Assembly (NCBI GenBank): GCA_013391385.1
Contig: JACBFI010000027.1
Location: forward strand, 1 to 48,732
Direction of reading: 5' to 3'
DNA from: Sediminibacterium sp. Gen4
GTDB lineage: Bacteria > Bacteroidota > Bacteroidia > Chitinophagales > Chitinophagaceae
Length of the DNA stretch: 48,732 bases
Below are positions 16,990 through 28,500 of this stretch, piece after piece. Every line of letters begins with the position of its first letter. Position 1 is the first letter of the stretch. The position numbers were made by a program, and so were the translations under genes. A model generated the notes under the pieces. The model was not told the DNA's origin. It did not search any database and was given only the letters and a program-made list of their open reading frames with translations.

Positions 16990-19900
16990 TTAATTCTCAC
17001 CTAATACAAGCATCGTATCATTATTGCGTGCGAGTATATACGCCTGCTTGCCTGCAATTTGAATCGATCTGATATTCCGTACTTGTCCTTTTACTCGAGC
17101 CGGTTGTTTGGATGACAACAGCATACCTTTTCCTTTTTGGTATTGTAGTAGATTTCCAAAATCAGCATCCTGTCTACCAATCTCAACATTATTGCTATAA
17201 AAGTTGCCAAAAGTCATCCATTGTATACCATTTGGCGATGTTATTTTCTGTATGGCTCTGAGCTGACTAAATTGGGTTTCATTGGGCAAAGGGCTAGCGG
17301 TAAATGACCCATTACCTTCATTGATGAGTAGCATGTGATCAAAACAGTTCGCTTCCAATTGGAAAGCTTTTTCAAATTTTTGCGGTGCAAATAATTCCTT
17401 TAATTCAGCTTTGGCAAAATCAGCAGCATAGAGATATTTTTTCCTGATCGCAGGTATCGATTTCTCCAAGATCATCTTACTAACAAAAGGTATTTCTTTT
17501 CCATTGACATAATAAGTCATAAGTTGCTCTACCCTACCATTGTCATCAAAATCATTCATATACATACGAACAGGCGCTTGCGATGAAGCTTTCACCCGAC
17601 TATTGCGACCAAAATTACCCGCAAGAATATCTATATCTCCATCTCCATCGATATCATCTGCATAGATGGATTGCCACCATCCTTTGAGTGTTGTGATATT
17701 TTGCTTTACATATTGTTGTCCATTTCTGATAAAGGCATCAATACCTCCCCAAGTATATGCCAACAATAGATCTTTCTGTTGATCATTGTTCATGTCCACC
17801 CACTGAGCAGATGTTACCATACCCGGATTCATCAATTCATTGCTATATGCTGCTGTTACATCCTTGAAATTACCATATCCATCATTCAATAATAAATAAG
17901 AACGTGGTGGCATACCATAGGCCCAAGTAATAGAGCGGCCTGCAAAAAAGAGATCCATAAACCCATCTCCATTGATATCATGCGCCACCACTTTGCTCTG
18001 TGTATTCATACCTCTGGGAAATGCAAATTCCTTTTTACGCAGATTACCTCTTCCATCATTCAGGTATAATAATGGTTCCAAGTGTTCATCATCTTCATAA
18101 TATTCATTACCTCCCGTTGCAATCACAAGATCAATTGCCTGATCATTGTTGACGTCTACCCAAACAGCATCCACATTTTCCCACATCGTATCTTTTTCCA
18201 ATGAAGACTGTACAGAGCGTATAAATTTTCCTTGCTTTGTTTGAAGGAACAATCCATTCTTACCTCCTTTCGATGCACCAACAAATACATCATCCAAACC
18301 GTCTTTATTGATATCGGCCACAGCCAATGCCGGGCCCTCTGTTGAAAGCATATGCGGAATCAAAGGCTCTCTATCAAATTCATTGAATACATTTTCTTCA
18401 TGCAAAAATTGTAAGCCTGTTATGGAAGTGATATCCTGCAGTGAAGCAGCTCCATCATTTTGATGTAATCGTTGATTAAAATCAAATAAAGGCAAACCTT
18501 TGGTATATTTTGCTTGTAAGGTTTTGCCTTTGGTAATTTTTATGGTCTGATACGTTCGGTCCGGCCATATCAATAAAGCAGAATCGGGCTGTATATTGTT
18601 CAACCCTGCTAGCAATGGTAACTGCATGCTAGATAGAAATCCTCTTACAGGATAATGCTCAAAGCTCTGCACTTGTGCTTGGGTATAGATCAATAATTTT
18701 GCTCCAATCGCGTTTCGATTCAACGGATCACCTTCCAGTTGGAGTTTTAGATAATTCTGAGCAGTACTATCGGTATTGGTTTTATTTTCATAGATCAATA
18801 CCGGATCATTGATATTGTTCACTACAACATCAAGATCCCCATCATTGTCTAGATCAGCAAAAACAGAACCATTGGAAAAAGTGGGCAGGTTACCTTTAAT
18901 ACTATCGGTGATATTATTAAACTGTAGTGAGCCCTTATTCCTGAAAAACTGATTGGGCAATTTGATTTCGGGAAACTTACTGATCAATGACAGATCCTTG
19001 TCTTGAAGTGTATTGTTTTTTAGTTTATCCTGCAACTCGCCTCCTGATACATAATTAATGTAATCAATGTCATTCATACGCTTGGGGATACCATTGGAGA
19101 CAAACAAATCTTTGAGTCCGTCATTATCAAAATCCATCCACAAAGAAGCCCAGCTCCAGTCTGTTGCATGAATGCCTGCATATTGACCTACTTCACTGAA
19201 ATATCCATTTTTTCTGTTGTACTGAAGATTATTACGTGCATACTGGTGCGTATAGCCGTACTGTAATTTTTGTTGGAAAATATTATAATCATCTTCTGCC
19301 ATTGATCGCTTCAACATATATTGATCATAAGGCAACATATCCATAGAAATGATTTCCGGATAAGCGTCATTATTAATGTCTGCAACATCAACTCCCATCG
19401 TAAACTGACTCGTATGCATCAACTGCTCTGATCCTTGCTCGGAAAAACTGCCATTTTTTTGATTGATATAGAGATAATCATTCTCATGAAAATCATTGCC
19501 TACATAGATATCAGGCCAACCATCCAGATTGATATCGCCAACCACTACACCCAATCCATATCCGATCTTACTTCCATTGATCCCTACTTCTTTGGTTACA
19601 TTGGTAAATCGTTGAATGGTATTTCCTTTTGCATCTTTACGCTGATCATTGCGATAAAGTCTTTGTCCGGCCAATGAATCGTACGTATTCAAAAAATTAG
19701 CACGCGGCGCATAATTACCATCATGATTCACTGAGTGATTGAGTAGGAACATATCCAAATCCCCATCACCATCATAATCCAAGAAAGCAGATTGCGTACT
19801 AAATCCGGAAAAATCCAACCCATATGCCGTTGCTTGATCTTCATAAACAGGTATTCCATCTTTCCCAATTCCAGTGCATACCAACAATTGATTTTTTCCT

Positions 19901-20334
19901 TTGAGGGTTTTGTAATTACCAACTCTACAAACATAAATATCCAATAAGCCGTCATTATTGATATCTACCACAGACACCCCTGTACTCCAAGCCCCATCGG
20001 CAGGAATACGGGCTTCTTGCGTAACATCCTTGAATTGAAGCTTACCGGTATTGAGGTATAGCTTATTGTTTTCTTGATTGGCAGCAAAAAACAAATCAGT
20101 TAACCCATCATTGTTAAAATCGCCTGCTCCAACTCCTGCTCCGTTATAATAGTACATATAAGAAAACAGGTTAAAGGAAGTAGATGGGTGTAGGGTATTA
20201 CTAAAATGAATACCCGTACGTTCATGATCTGCAATTTCAAATAAAGGTGCTTGTTCTTTTCCTTTACAGCCTATGCCGATCATTACCAACAGGAAAAATC
20301 CGGTATATATCGATCTCATATTCATTCCTTTCAT
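16990..20334 (-). CDS. VCBS/FG-GAP repeat lipoprotein with ASPIC/UnbV domain (2)
   Basis: A 1114-residue lipoprotein (lipid Cys in VMIGIGC). It has calcium loops GDFNNDGLTDL, DINNDGLLDI, DYDGDGDLDM, DINLDGWPDI and DIDGDGDIDI in two groups, with an ASPIC/UnbV-like domain at about residues 525-595 (HYPVRGFLS...LLIWPD). The reading frame opens with three Met (1, 4, 6); the first makes an ATGA overlap with the stop of the preceding gene, consistent with translational coupling, while Met4 and Met6 are also possible. Predicted surface beta-propeller scaffold or binding protein with no visible catalytic site. Same architecture as the other two VCBS lipoproteins in the window. Confidence 0.82.
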   Translation of the reverse strand: MKGMNMRSIYTGFFLLVMIGIGCKGKEQAPLFEIADHERTGIHFSNTLHPSTSFNLFSYMYYYNGAGVGAGDFNNDGLTDLFFAANQENNKLYLNTGKLQFKDVTQEARIPADGAWSTGVSVVDINNDGLLDIYVCRVGNYKTLKGKNQLLVCTGIGKDGIPVYEDQATAYGLDFSGFSTQSAFLDYDGDGDLDMFLLNHSVNHDGNYAPRANFLNTYDSLAGQRLYRNDQRKDAKGNTIQRFTNVTKEVGINGSKIGYGLGVVVGDINLDGWPDIYVGNDFHENDYLYINQKNGSFSEQGSEQLMHTSQFTMGVDVADINNDAYPEIISMDMLPYDQYMLKRSMAEDDYNIFQQKLQYGYTHQYARNNLQYNRKNGYFSEVGQYAGIHATDWSWASLWMDFDNDGLKDLFVSNGIPKRMNDIDYINYVSGGELQDKLKNNTLQDKDLSLISKFPEIKLPNQFFRNKGSLQFNNITDSIKGNLPTFSNGSVFADLDNDGDLDVVVNNINDPVLIYENKTNTDSTAQNYLKLQLEGDPLNRNAIGAKLLIYTQAQVQSFEHYPVRGFLSSMQLPLLAGLNNIQPDSALLIWPDRTYQTIKITKGKTLQAKYTKGLPLFDFNQRLHQNDGAASLQDITSITGLQFLHEENVFNEFDREPLIPHMLSTEGPALAVADINKDGLDDVFVGASKGGKNGLFLQTKQGKFIRSVQSSLEKDTMWENVDAVWVDVNNDQAIDLVIATGGNEYYEDDEHLEPLLYLNDGRGNLRKKEFAFPRGMNTQSKVVAHDINGDGFMDLFFAGRSITWAYGMPPRSYLLLNDGYGNFKDVTAAYSNELMNPGMVTSAQWVDMNNDQQKDLLLAYTWGGIDAFIRNGQQYVKQNITTLKGWWQSIYADDIDGDGDIDILAGNFGRNSRVKASSQAPVRMYMNDFDDNGRVEQLMTYYVNGKEIPFVSKMILEKSIPAIRKKYLYAADFAKAELKELFAPQKFEKAFQLEANCFDHMLLINEGNGSFTASPLPNETQFSQLRAIQKITSPNGIQWMTFGNFYSNNVEIGRQDADFGNLLQYQKGKGMLLSSKQPARVKGQVRNIRSIQIAGKQAYILARNNDTMLVLGEN

Positions 20335-23300
20335 TTTACCTGTTTTTTATCGGACTGGTGGCTGATATAATAACACACAGGCGTATCATTATTACGTGCA
20401 AACAGAATGGTATTTCTATTTTTTTGTTGAATCATAGTGATATCTCTTACCTGTCCTTTTACAGACAAACCAGATACAGTTGCCACTTGGGGTTCAAAAA
20501 CATTATTTCCTTTGTTGATCAAAACATGTCCATAAGATGCATCTACACTACAAAACTGTGGCAGAAGATCAAAGAAATTACCAGCCATGATGAGGTCATT
20601 TTTCCCATCCTGATTGACATCTGTAATCAAAGATGCATGTACCGAAGACAATTGTACCATATAAGGCAATGCCATGATTTCAAACTGCCCTTTCCCGTTA
20701 TTGATGGCTATTGAATTAGCAGCATTATTTACGGTGAGTAGTTTGGCGTCTTTCAGTCCCTCTTTAAAAATCTGTTCAATAGTTTTATCTGCAAAATCTG
20801 AATGTTTAAGATTTGATTTTTTTAAGGATGGGATCTGATCTGTAATATCTTTTTTCAGGAATACCGGCACATCTTTTTTCTGAATACTCTGACTAAAAAT
20901 TTTATCAACTGTAGCATTCTGATCAAAATCTTTGATCCAGAGATTCACCGGATTTTCAAAAGTAGGTCGCATGTAAAAATTCTGACCGATATTTCCCAGC
21001 ACCAAATCAGGATAACCATCCCCATTCAAATCTCCTACCGATAAAGATTGCCACCAACCCAGTTCCTTTTCAAGTCCGCTTGACAATTCCTTACACTGAC
21101 CTTTCGAGAAACTGAAAATTTTGGGTGACATCCATTCTCCTGTAATGATCAGTTCATTTTTCTGATCACCATTCACATCCACCCATGCTGCACCTGTTAC
21201 CATACCTAATTGATAAAGGAGCGGAGCCATCTTTTCAGTTACCTCTGTAAACTTCCCTGCTCCATCATTATGATATAAATAGCTTCTAGGCGAAATACCA
21301 TAATTCTGTGGTTCACTTCTGCTGCCAACAAACAGATCCATTTTACCGTCTGAATCATAATCTAAGGCAATGGCAGCACCCGCATTGGTATGACTCAGCG
21401 GAAAAGTACCCGATTGTAATGTGAAATTGCCCGTACCATCATTGATATACAATTGATGCTGGTATTTTTCAGAAGATGCAGGAACAAAGTTTCCTCCCCC
21501 ACCTACAAATAAATCCATGTCACCATCTTGATCAGCATCAAAGAAGATGGCTGCAGTTACATCATTGAAAGTAAATTTCTCAAAATCTGCCACTTTCTTT
21601 TTTACAAAACCTTGTGCTGTTTGCAAATACAATTGAGATGGTTGTCCAACAGCGCCCCCCAGAAAAATATCTTCCAATCCATCTTTATTGACATCTGTCA
21701 CCGCTGTTTTGGGGCCCTGTTTAGAGAGCATAAATGGAATATTCCTCTCCTGATAAAAATCGATATGCTCATCTTCCTTGTGTGCATCAAATGAATAGTT
21801 GATCTGAGACAATAAAGTTTCTTTTGAAACCAATTGTTCCGGCTGCCAAGACCTTACTTGAACGCTATCATAATATATATGCTGTAAACTATTCACTGTA
21901 ACATTAGTAAACGTATAGATGCTGTTATTCGGCCATTGTATCTGTATGGAATCAATCTTATGATTACCGATTCCAATGGTTTGTTTGTATTCTACAGATG
22001 ACTGAAACCCTTTACTCGGAATTAATTCGCGCGTGATCAATTGATCACCTGCATATACTTTGATTTTACTGCCAATTGCAAACGGGTTTTTGTCTTTATA
22101 ATGCAATTGTAAAGCGATATAGCCATTACTAGAATCATCATTACTGGTATTCTTGTATACCAGTGCATCTTGATTCACATTATTAATGATCAAATCAAGA
22201 TCACCATCATTATCGAGGTCTGCATAAGAAGCGCCATTGGAGAAAGTAGGTTGATCAAGACCCCATTCATTTTCAGCATCCCTGAATTTTAGGTTGCCCA
22301 AATTCTTAAATGCTTTATTAGGAATGGGAACAGATGGCATTTTATCGATAACGGTATTCACTTCTTCTTTTTTGCCTTTCAATACCATCTGATTCACCAC
22401 ATCATTGGCAAAGAAGTCTATAAAATCCTGATCGGTTACATCGCGATAGATACCGTTACAAACAATGATATCAGATAAGCCATCATTATCGGCATCAAAC
22501 ATCAATGCGCCCCAACTCCAATCACTCGCAGCTACACCGCTAAAAAATCCGGTTTCTAAAAATCTTCCTTCACCATTATTGACTTGCAAGGCATTCTGGG
22601 TATACTGGTTATAAAAACCTTGGTCTTGCTTTAGTTTGAATACATCATAATTTTCAAAAGAAGTATTGGTCTTCAATCGATAATCATCGCCCGGCAACAT
22701 ATCTGTGGTAAAAATATCCGGCTTACCATCATTGTTGATGTCTTGTAGGTCAGCTCCCATCGATGAAAAGCTGATATGCTGTGTACGATTCTCTATTTCA
22801 TCTTTAAACGTACCATCTCTTTGATTGATGTATAAATAGTCTTTTTCAAAAAAGTCATTGGATACATACACATCCGGATAGCCATCCAGATTTACATCAC
22901 CAACTGTTACACCCAATCCAAAACTGATGATACTGCCATAGATACCGGCTTCTTTGGTTACATCGGTAAATTTTCCATTGTCGTTTCGCAATAAATGATC
23001 ACCCCCACCTTTTAAGAATTCAGCATAAGGCGCTTGTGCATCGGGCACACTACGCATATTGGCATAGTTTAAAGAATTGACAGGTATCGGACTATTGTTC
23101 ACCAAAAAACAATCCAAATCTCCATCCAAATCATAATCAAAGAAAGATGCATGGGTTGTATAACCATCATTGTCTAGTCCGTATTCAGCAGCTTTATCAG
23201 TGAATGTCAGGTTTTGGTTATTGATGTACAGTTTGTTTTTCCGTAATGCTTTATTGAGCATATTGCCGGCATTACACACATAAATATCCAGCCAGCCATC

Positions 23301-23663
23301 AGCATTGATGTCTACAAAGACAATTCCTGTACTCCATTCATTGTTATAAGTAATACCTGCTTGCTTAGTAATATCTTCAAATTTCAAATTCCCTTTATTC
23401 AGGTATAGTTTATTGCTGCTTTGATTAGCGGTAAAGAATACTTCGGGTAGCCCATCATTATTCAAATCACCTGTTGCTACACCACCGCCATTATAAAAAT
23501 TACGGTACTTGAATACATTGAAAGATTCTGATTCTGTGAGTGTATTCTTGAAATTGATATTCGAATCAGACACCAATGCATACAGCGTCTTTTTACGATC
23601 ATTCTTACAAGCTGTCATGCAAGCGCAACAAATAACTAGCAGCCAAAATGGATAACGTATCAT
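20331..23663 (-). CDS. VCBS/FG-GAP repeat lipoprotein with ASPIC/UnbV domain (3)
   Basis: A 1110-residue lipoprotein (lipid Cys near 19 in ACMTAC, in a Cys-rich signal). Calcium loops include GDLNNDGLPEV, DINADGWLDI, DYDLDGDLDC, DVNLDGYPDV and DADQDGDMDL. The ASPIC/UnbV-like domain is at about residues 513-585 (IPSKGFQSSV...IQIQWPNN). It is the first gene of a two-gene unit with the VCBS gene downstream, overlapping it by 4 bases. Although on the same strand as susCD, it is separated from susD by a strong terminator at 23821-23848, so it probably has its own promoter between 23664 and 23800, where I could not pick a convincing box. Likely a surface partner of the SusCD transporter. Confidence 0.82.
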   Translation of the reverse strand: MIRYPFWLLVICCACMTACKNDRKKTLYALVSDSNINFKNTLTESESFNVFKYRNFYNGGGVATGDLNNDGLPEVFFTANQSSNKLYLNKGNLKFEDITKQAGITYNNEWSTGIVFVDINADGWLDIYVCNAGNMLNKALRKNKLYINNQNLTFTDKAAEYGLDNDGYTTHASFFDYDLDGDLDCFLVNNSPIPVNSLNYANMRSVPDAQAPYAEFLKGGGDHLLRNDNGKFTDVTKEAGIYGSIISFGLGVTVGDVNLDGYPDVYVSNDFFEKDYLYINQRDGTFKDEIENRTQHISFSSMGADLQDINNDGKPDIFTTDMLPGDDYRLKTNTSFENYDVFKLKQDQGFYNQYTQNALQVNNGEGRFLETGFFSGVAASDWSWGALMFDADNDGLSDIIVCNGIYRDVTDQDFIDFFANDVVNQMVLKGKKEEVNTVIDKMPSVPIPNKAFKNLGNLKFRDAENEWGLDQPTFSNGASYADLDNDGDLDLIINNVNQDALVYKNTSNDDSSNGYIALQLHYKDKNPFAIGSKIKVYAGDQLITRELIPSKGFQSSVEYKQTIGIGNHKIDSIQIQWPNNSIYTFTNVTVNSLQHIYYDSVQVRSWQPEQLVSKETLLSQINYSFDAHKEDEHIDFYQERNIPFMLSKQGPKTAVTDVNKDGLEDIFLGGAVGQPSQLYLQTAQGFVKKKVADFEKFTFNDVTAAIFFDADQDGDMDLFVGGGGNFVPASSEKYQHQLYINDGTGNFTLQSGTFPLSHTNAGAAIALDYDSDGKMDLFVGSRSEPQNYGISPRSYLYHNDGAGKFTEVTEKMAPLLYQLGMVTGAAWVDVNGDQKNELIITGEWMSPKIFSFSKGQCKELSSGLEKELGWWQSLSVGDLNGDGYPDLVLGNIGQNFYMRPTFENPVNLWIKDFDQNATVDKIFSQSIQKKDVPVFLKKDITDQIPSLKKSNLKHSDFADKTIEQIFKEGLKDAKLLTVNNAANSIAINNGKGQFEIMALPYMVQLSSVHASLITDVNQDGKNDLIMAGNFFDLLPQFCSVDASYGHVLINKGNNVFEPQVATVSGLSVKGQVRDITMIQQKNRNTILFARNNDTPVCYYISHQSDKKQVK

Positions 23664-23768
23664 AGCATGCTAAAATAGTATAAATACCGACTGATATTGT
23701 TGAAGCATAGCATAAAGTGAACATAAAAAGAGAAGCTTTGAGATTGGTTTGATGGCTAATAGTTCATG

Positions 23769-23806
23769 GCATATGGACTATGGACCATGGACCATGGTCT
23801 ATATGC
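23769..23806. repeat. Imperfect palindrome of repeated TATGGACCATGG words
   Basis: The 22-base arms on either side of a CCATGG core pair at about 19 of 22 positions. The words TATGGAC and CCATGG recur in tandem. It lies between susD and the VCBS gene, next to the susD terminator. No coding content is seen from 23664 to 23873. Confidence 0.55.
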
Positions 23807-23820
23807 TATAGTAAAAGAAA

Positions 23821-23848
23821 GAGGCTGTATCACATTTGATACAGCCTC
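23821..23848 (-). terminator. Rho-independent terminator after susD
   Basis: A perfect 11-bp stem (GAGGCTGTATC / GATACAGCCTC) with a 6-base loop. Read on the minus strand it is followed by TTTCTTTT, so it should end the susCD transcript 25 bases beyond the susD stop. It could also act in the other direction, weakly. A sequence relative lies at 34613-34650. Confidence 0.8.
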
Positions 23849-23873
23849 TTTGAGAAAATATGATCTATCTGAA

Positions 23874-25487
23874 TTAGTAACCTACGTTCTGTTTCAGATT
23901 AGGATTAGATGCCAAGGCAGTAGTTGGGATAGGATATACTGCTTTATAACCTTCTGATGCGTTTGGTCTTTCTTCAACAGGAGCGTTGAATCTTCCGAAA
24001 CGAATCATATCTGTTCTTCTGTGACCTTCGAGATAGAGTTCACGACCTCTTTCTGCCAATAAAACATTTAATGTTACTGCAGTAAGTGGAGTAGCACCTC
24101 TCAATGCGCGGATGCTGTTTACAATGGTCAACGGAGTCTCTGTGTTACCAACAGCAGAACCACCTCTTAATAATGCTTCAGCTTTCATCAGACGAACATC
24201 AGCAAAACGAAGGAATGGAAACTCATTCTGACTTCCCCATGCACCATCATTGATAGTTGCAGGGTCTAGTGGGAATTTGTTTACACGGATACCACTTGCT
24301 TCACCATTGAAGAAAATAGACGCAGTACGAGTAAAGATCAATGGGTTACCACTTCTGTCATACAAATCACCAATAGGATCTCCGATTACACCCGGCTCTT
24401 TAGGATTGCTAGCCTTAACAGGACCACGTGCTTGTCCAACAAGGAAACCAGCGTTTGCACCTACTAAGTTAGTATAGCCAGCCAATGGAGTTGATTTACG
24501 AACGTCAACATCTTCAAAGCTGTCATAGAATTGAGATAATGTCACGAAACCATTCCAGCTTGATGGACGTTGGTTATAGTGCCAGCTTTGAGCTGTTTGC
24601 CAAACCAAGTTCGCACCATTACCCGCTCTTGCATCACCTCCGGCCTTACGTACGAAGATGTTTTCTGAAGAAGCAGTACCATTGTTCCATTTGAAGTTAT
24701 CCCAGTATTGAGGATCTAAACTCAGGTTCGGATTGTTAGCCACTAAATTGCAGTATTCAATCACCTTGTTCATATCTGCAGGTGCAAAAGTATAAGGACC
24801 GGCAGGAGAAGCAGGATCTTGCTTGTAAACAGCTTTGTTCAAATATGCTTTAGCTAATAAAGCCCATGCAGCTTCTTTTGTAACTTGACCACGAAGTGCT
24901 GGTGTAAAAGCAGGTAAAGCAGGAACTGCAGCTTCTAGTTCAGTAATAATGGCATCGATAGCAGCTGATCTGGTCAACACATCAGGAATTGCATTAGCAG
25001 CAGCTGTTGCAGGACGTGTTTGTACTTGTCCGTACAAGTCACAAACCTGTAAACGGAAGAAAGCACGTAAGAACTGTCCTTCTGCTTTGGTAAGACCTGT
25101 AGCAGTTTCAGCTACGAGAGTTGTTTGGAAAAGAGCTCCATTCAAACCATTCCATGTGTCATTGATCTGGTTATGGTCAGGACCCCAAGTATGCAGGTGA
25201 AGACGGCGCCATGTACCAAAGTCATCCCAGTCAGTACCACGTGTTGGGCCCATGATTTCATCGGTGGAATGCTCTTGCAAACCAAACCAGTTACCCTGGC
25301 CACCGGTTAATTGATTCAATTGTTCATACACTGCCGCTATGGATGGTGCAGGTGGGGCTCCGGTATTGCTGTTAGGAGCAATTGAGTTCGGTGCTTCCAG
25401 CTTGGGGTCAAGCTTGGAGCAGGATACGGTTAGTGCAGCTACCGCGGCAACAACCGGTACAAACCTACTTTTAAAGATATTTTTCAT
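23874..25487 (-). CDS. susD: SusD/RagB-family nutrient-binding lipoprotein
   Basis: A 537-residue lipoprotein (lipid Cys23 in LTVSC). It has the tetratricopeptide-based SusD fold: an early conserved region with WNGLNGALFQTT and AEGQFLRAFFRLQVCDLYG, and the C-terminal RAxxxLxxLLAERGRELYLEGHRRTDMIRFG-type block, seen here as LLAERGRELYLEG and RRTDMIRFG. SusD proteins form the lid of the SusC transporter and bind the glycan or other nutrient at the cell surface. Starts 19 bases after the susC stop, so they form one operon. The ligand is not evident; the nearby GH65 gene suggests an alpha-glucoside, but the linkage is only by neighbourhood. Confidence 0.92.
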   Translation of the reverse strand: MKNIFKSRFVPVVAAVAALTVSCSKLDPKLEAPNSIAPNSNTGAPPAPSIAAVYEQLNQLTGGQGNWFGLQEHSTDEIMGPTRGTDWDDFGTWRRLHLHTWGPDHNQINDTWNGLNGALFQTTLVAETATGLTKAEGQFLRAFFRLQVCDLYGQVQTRPATAAANAIPDVLTRSAAIDAIITELEAAVPALPAFTPALRGQVTKEAAWALLAKAYLNKAVYKQDPASPAGPYTFAPADMNKVIEYCNLVANNPNLSLDPQYWDNFKWNNGTASSENIFVRKAGGDARAGNGANLVWQTAQSWHYNQRPSSWNGFVTLSQFYDSFEDVDVRKSTPLAGYTNLVGANAGFLVGQARGPVKASNPKEPGVIGDPIGDLYDRSGNPLIFTRTASIFFNGEASGIRVNKFPLDPATINDGAWGSQNEFPFLRFADVRLMKAEALLRGGSAVGNTETPLTIVNSIRALRGATPLTAVTLNVLLAERGRELYLEGHRRTDMIRFGRFNAPVEERPNASEGYKAVYPIPTTALASNPNLKQNVGY

Positions 25488-25506
25488 TGCTTTCAGTATT
25501 TATTAT

Positions 25507-28500
25507 TTAAAATCCAACATTTAAACCTACAGTAATGATCCTTGGTCTTGGATATTGAGTGTAATCAAATCCGCGAGAAGGGATACCATTGATGTTCTTG
25601 TCAACATTCACTTCAGGATCAATGCCAGAGTATCCGGTAATCAGGGCTAAATTCTGACCTGATGCGAATACGGACATAGATTTGAACAGGCTGGTTTTCT
25701 TCAGGTTAAATGCATAGCTCAGGTTCACGTTCGCAAGACGGATGAAATCACCCTTCTCTAAGAAACGAGTTGAAACTGATCCAGGGTTAAATGGATTCTC
25801 AGGTCCGTTTCCGATATCGTATGTAACGTTACGAGCATTACGCAAGCTACCTTTCAAGAATAACGCGTTCGCTGTATTGTTATATACGTGGAAACCTGTG
25901 ATTGCGTTCAAAAACACGCTCAAATTCCATCTGCCGTATGAGAAATTATTAGTCAAACCGGCAAAGAAGGTAGGTAATGCAGATCCAACCAATTGGTTAG
26001 AAGCACCATTGCCATAACGAGCGTTACCGTTACCGTCAAAGCCATTGAATACAGGCATTGACCAAGTAAAGATAGAAGATCCGTTGGTCAGGGTTTGTGC
26101 AAATGCACCTGTCAGACCCTGTCCACTCACCGCACCAGTATTAATTGGTGTTGGTAAACCTTTGATATTGTTGTTTACGGTAGTCATGTTATAGCTGATA
26201 TCCCAGCTGAACTTCTTGCCTTGGATAGCACGATAGTTAACACTTGCTTCCCATCCTTTGTTGATTACTTCGCCATCTAAATTTATCCACCAGTTAGCAG
26301 TAGGAGCAAAACCTCCCGGTGTTGGAGCGAAGAACAGCATGTTTTTACGCTTATTATTATAATAATCCAAGGTTACAGACAATCTTCTGTCTTTGGTAGT
26401 GAAGTCTACACCAACACCGGTAGTAGCTACTTCTTCCCATTTCAGATCAGGATTACCTTGTTGGATAAAACGAGTAACAGGACCAGAACCTACGTCAAAT
26501 GTTTGCTGTAAGTTAAGCGCTGCATAAGAACCTAGGTTATCCTGGCTACCCAGTTTACCATAGTTAACTCTGAAGCTCAGGTCGCTTAAGAAACCTCCGA
26601 AGATATTCTGCATAAAAGACTCTTCCAGTGCTCTCCATTTGAAAGCAAAGGCAGGGAAAGTTGCATAACGATTGTTTGCACCGAATTTAGAAGATCCGTC
26701 AGATCTTACCGTTACAGTCAGGAAGTATTTGTCGTTATATGTGTAGTTCAAACGACCAAACACAGACTGCAATTCATTTCTGTCATATCCAGGAACGAAG
26801 TTGGCATAATTATTAAATGCATTGTAATCTTTTACAAATACATCGTTAGGACCTACAACAGGAGTTTTTGTTCCCCAGCCAAATGAAGCTTTGTAACGGT
26901 TTTCAAAACTCTGATAAGAATAACCTGCAATCGCATTGATAGCATGTTTATCATTGAAAGTTTTGTCATAAGTCAGGTAATGTTCAACCAATGTTGATTT
27001 GGTCTCCAAGTTTTGCTTGGTTGTACGACCATTACCTTGGATACCATTACCATAGTCTCTACCAAATACATTGATCGTACCGCCATAAGCGTTAGATCCC
27101 AAACGAGGGTCAGCAAATGAAGTTCTTTCAGCTTTAGAATTATCTAAACCTAATACTACTTTATAGCTAAGGGCTTTTGTGATCTGATAGCTTGCAGAGA
27201 AATTACCCAGAAAACGATTATTGAAATCGGTGTCAGTAAAATAAGCCAGCATTTGAGCCGGATTACGCTGATCGCCGGGCTGATAGAAAGTACCATCATT
27301 ATTATAAATAGGGTTGGTTGGGTTGAACTGCAATGCAGCACCTAACAAACTACCCTGATAACCTGCGTTATTAGAGAGTGGAGCGTAAGAGTTCTCCGTT
27401 CTTGACATGGTCATATTAGCTTCCAGTCTCACTTTGTCGTTGAATAACTTTTGGCTAATGTTGGCACGACCAGTTAATCTTTCCAAGCCGGTATTCTTGA
27501 TAATACCTTCTTGGTTATCATAAGAACCACTCAAACGTACAGAAGTACCTTTATTGCTCATAGACCAGCTTAAATTGTGGTTCTGAGAAATAGCGGTTCT
27601 GAAGATTACATCCTGCCAATCGGTATTGGCACCTCTGTCGATACCTACTACCGCAGCAGCAGCAGCATCTGGTGAAGCACCACCATCGATATTAGCTCTT
27701 TTAGCTGCCAATAAGAAATCTTGTGCATTCATCAAATCATAACGACGAGCAGTTTGTGCAATGGTTGTATTGGCACCATAAGAGAATACACCACCTTTAC
27801 CACCTTTACCTTGTTTGGTAGTGATCAAGATAACGCCATTCGCACCTCTTGAACCATAGATAGCAGCAGCAGATGCATCTTTCAGCACTGTGATACTCTC
27901 GATATCAGTTGGGTTCAAGAAGATCAATGGGTTTTTAGCAGTTGTACCACCTTCAACACCACTTCCGTTTGTACCCAATGTACCGCCCTGGATCAGGGGC
28001 ACACCATCAATAACATACAATGGCTCTTGCGCACCACTGATAGAACCAGTACCTCTGATGTTGATGGTTGCAGCAGCACCGGGCTCACCGGTAGAAGGTG
28101 TTACAAGCACACCCGCTGTACGACCTTGCAACAATTGCTCTGGAGAAGCAATCTGGCCTTTGTTGAAATCTTTTTCAGTAACGCGAGAAACAGAACCAGT
28201 TACGTCTTTCGACTTTCTGGTACCATAACCTACTACTACTACATCAGCAAGCGCATCCGCAGAAGCGGTAAGCGATACGTTGGCAGTGTTAGAGGCTGAG
28301 ATGTTCACATCGGCAGAAGCGTATCCAGCATAGGATACAGTTAAAGCTCTGGCTGATGAAGGAACAGTGATTTTAAAAGTACCATCCGCACCGGTTTGTG
28401 CACCAGTCGTTGATCCTTTTACTAACACAGATGCACCTGCGAGAGGCGATCCGTCCTTGGAGTCGGTTACTTTACCGGTAACCGTTTTTGTTTGTGCCTG

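Noticed and set aside
23664-23760. Promoter for the VCBS pair downstream of susD
   Set aside because: Only weak boxes such as TATTTTAG were found, with no good -33 partner.
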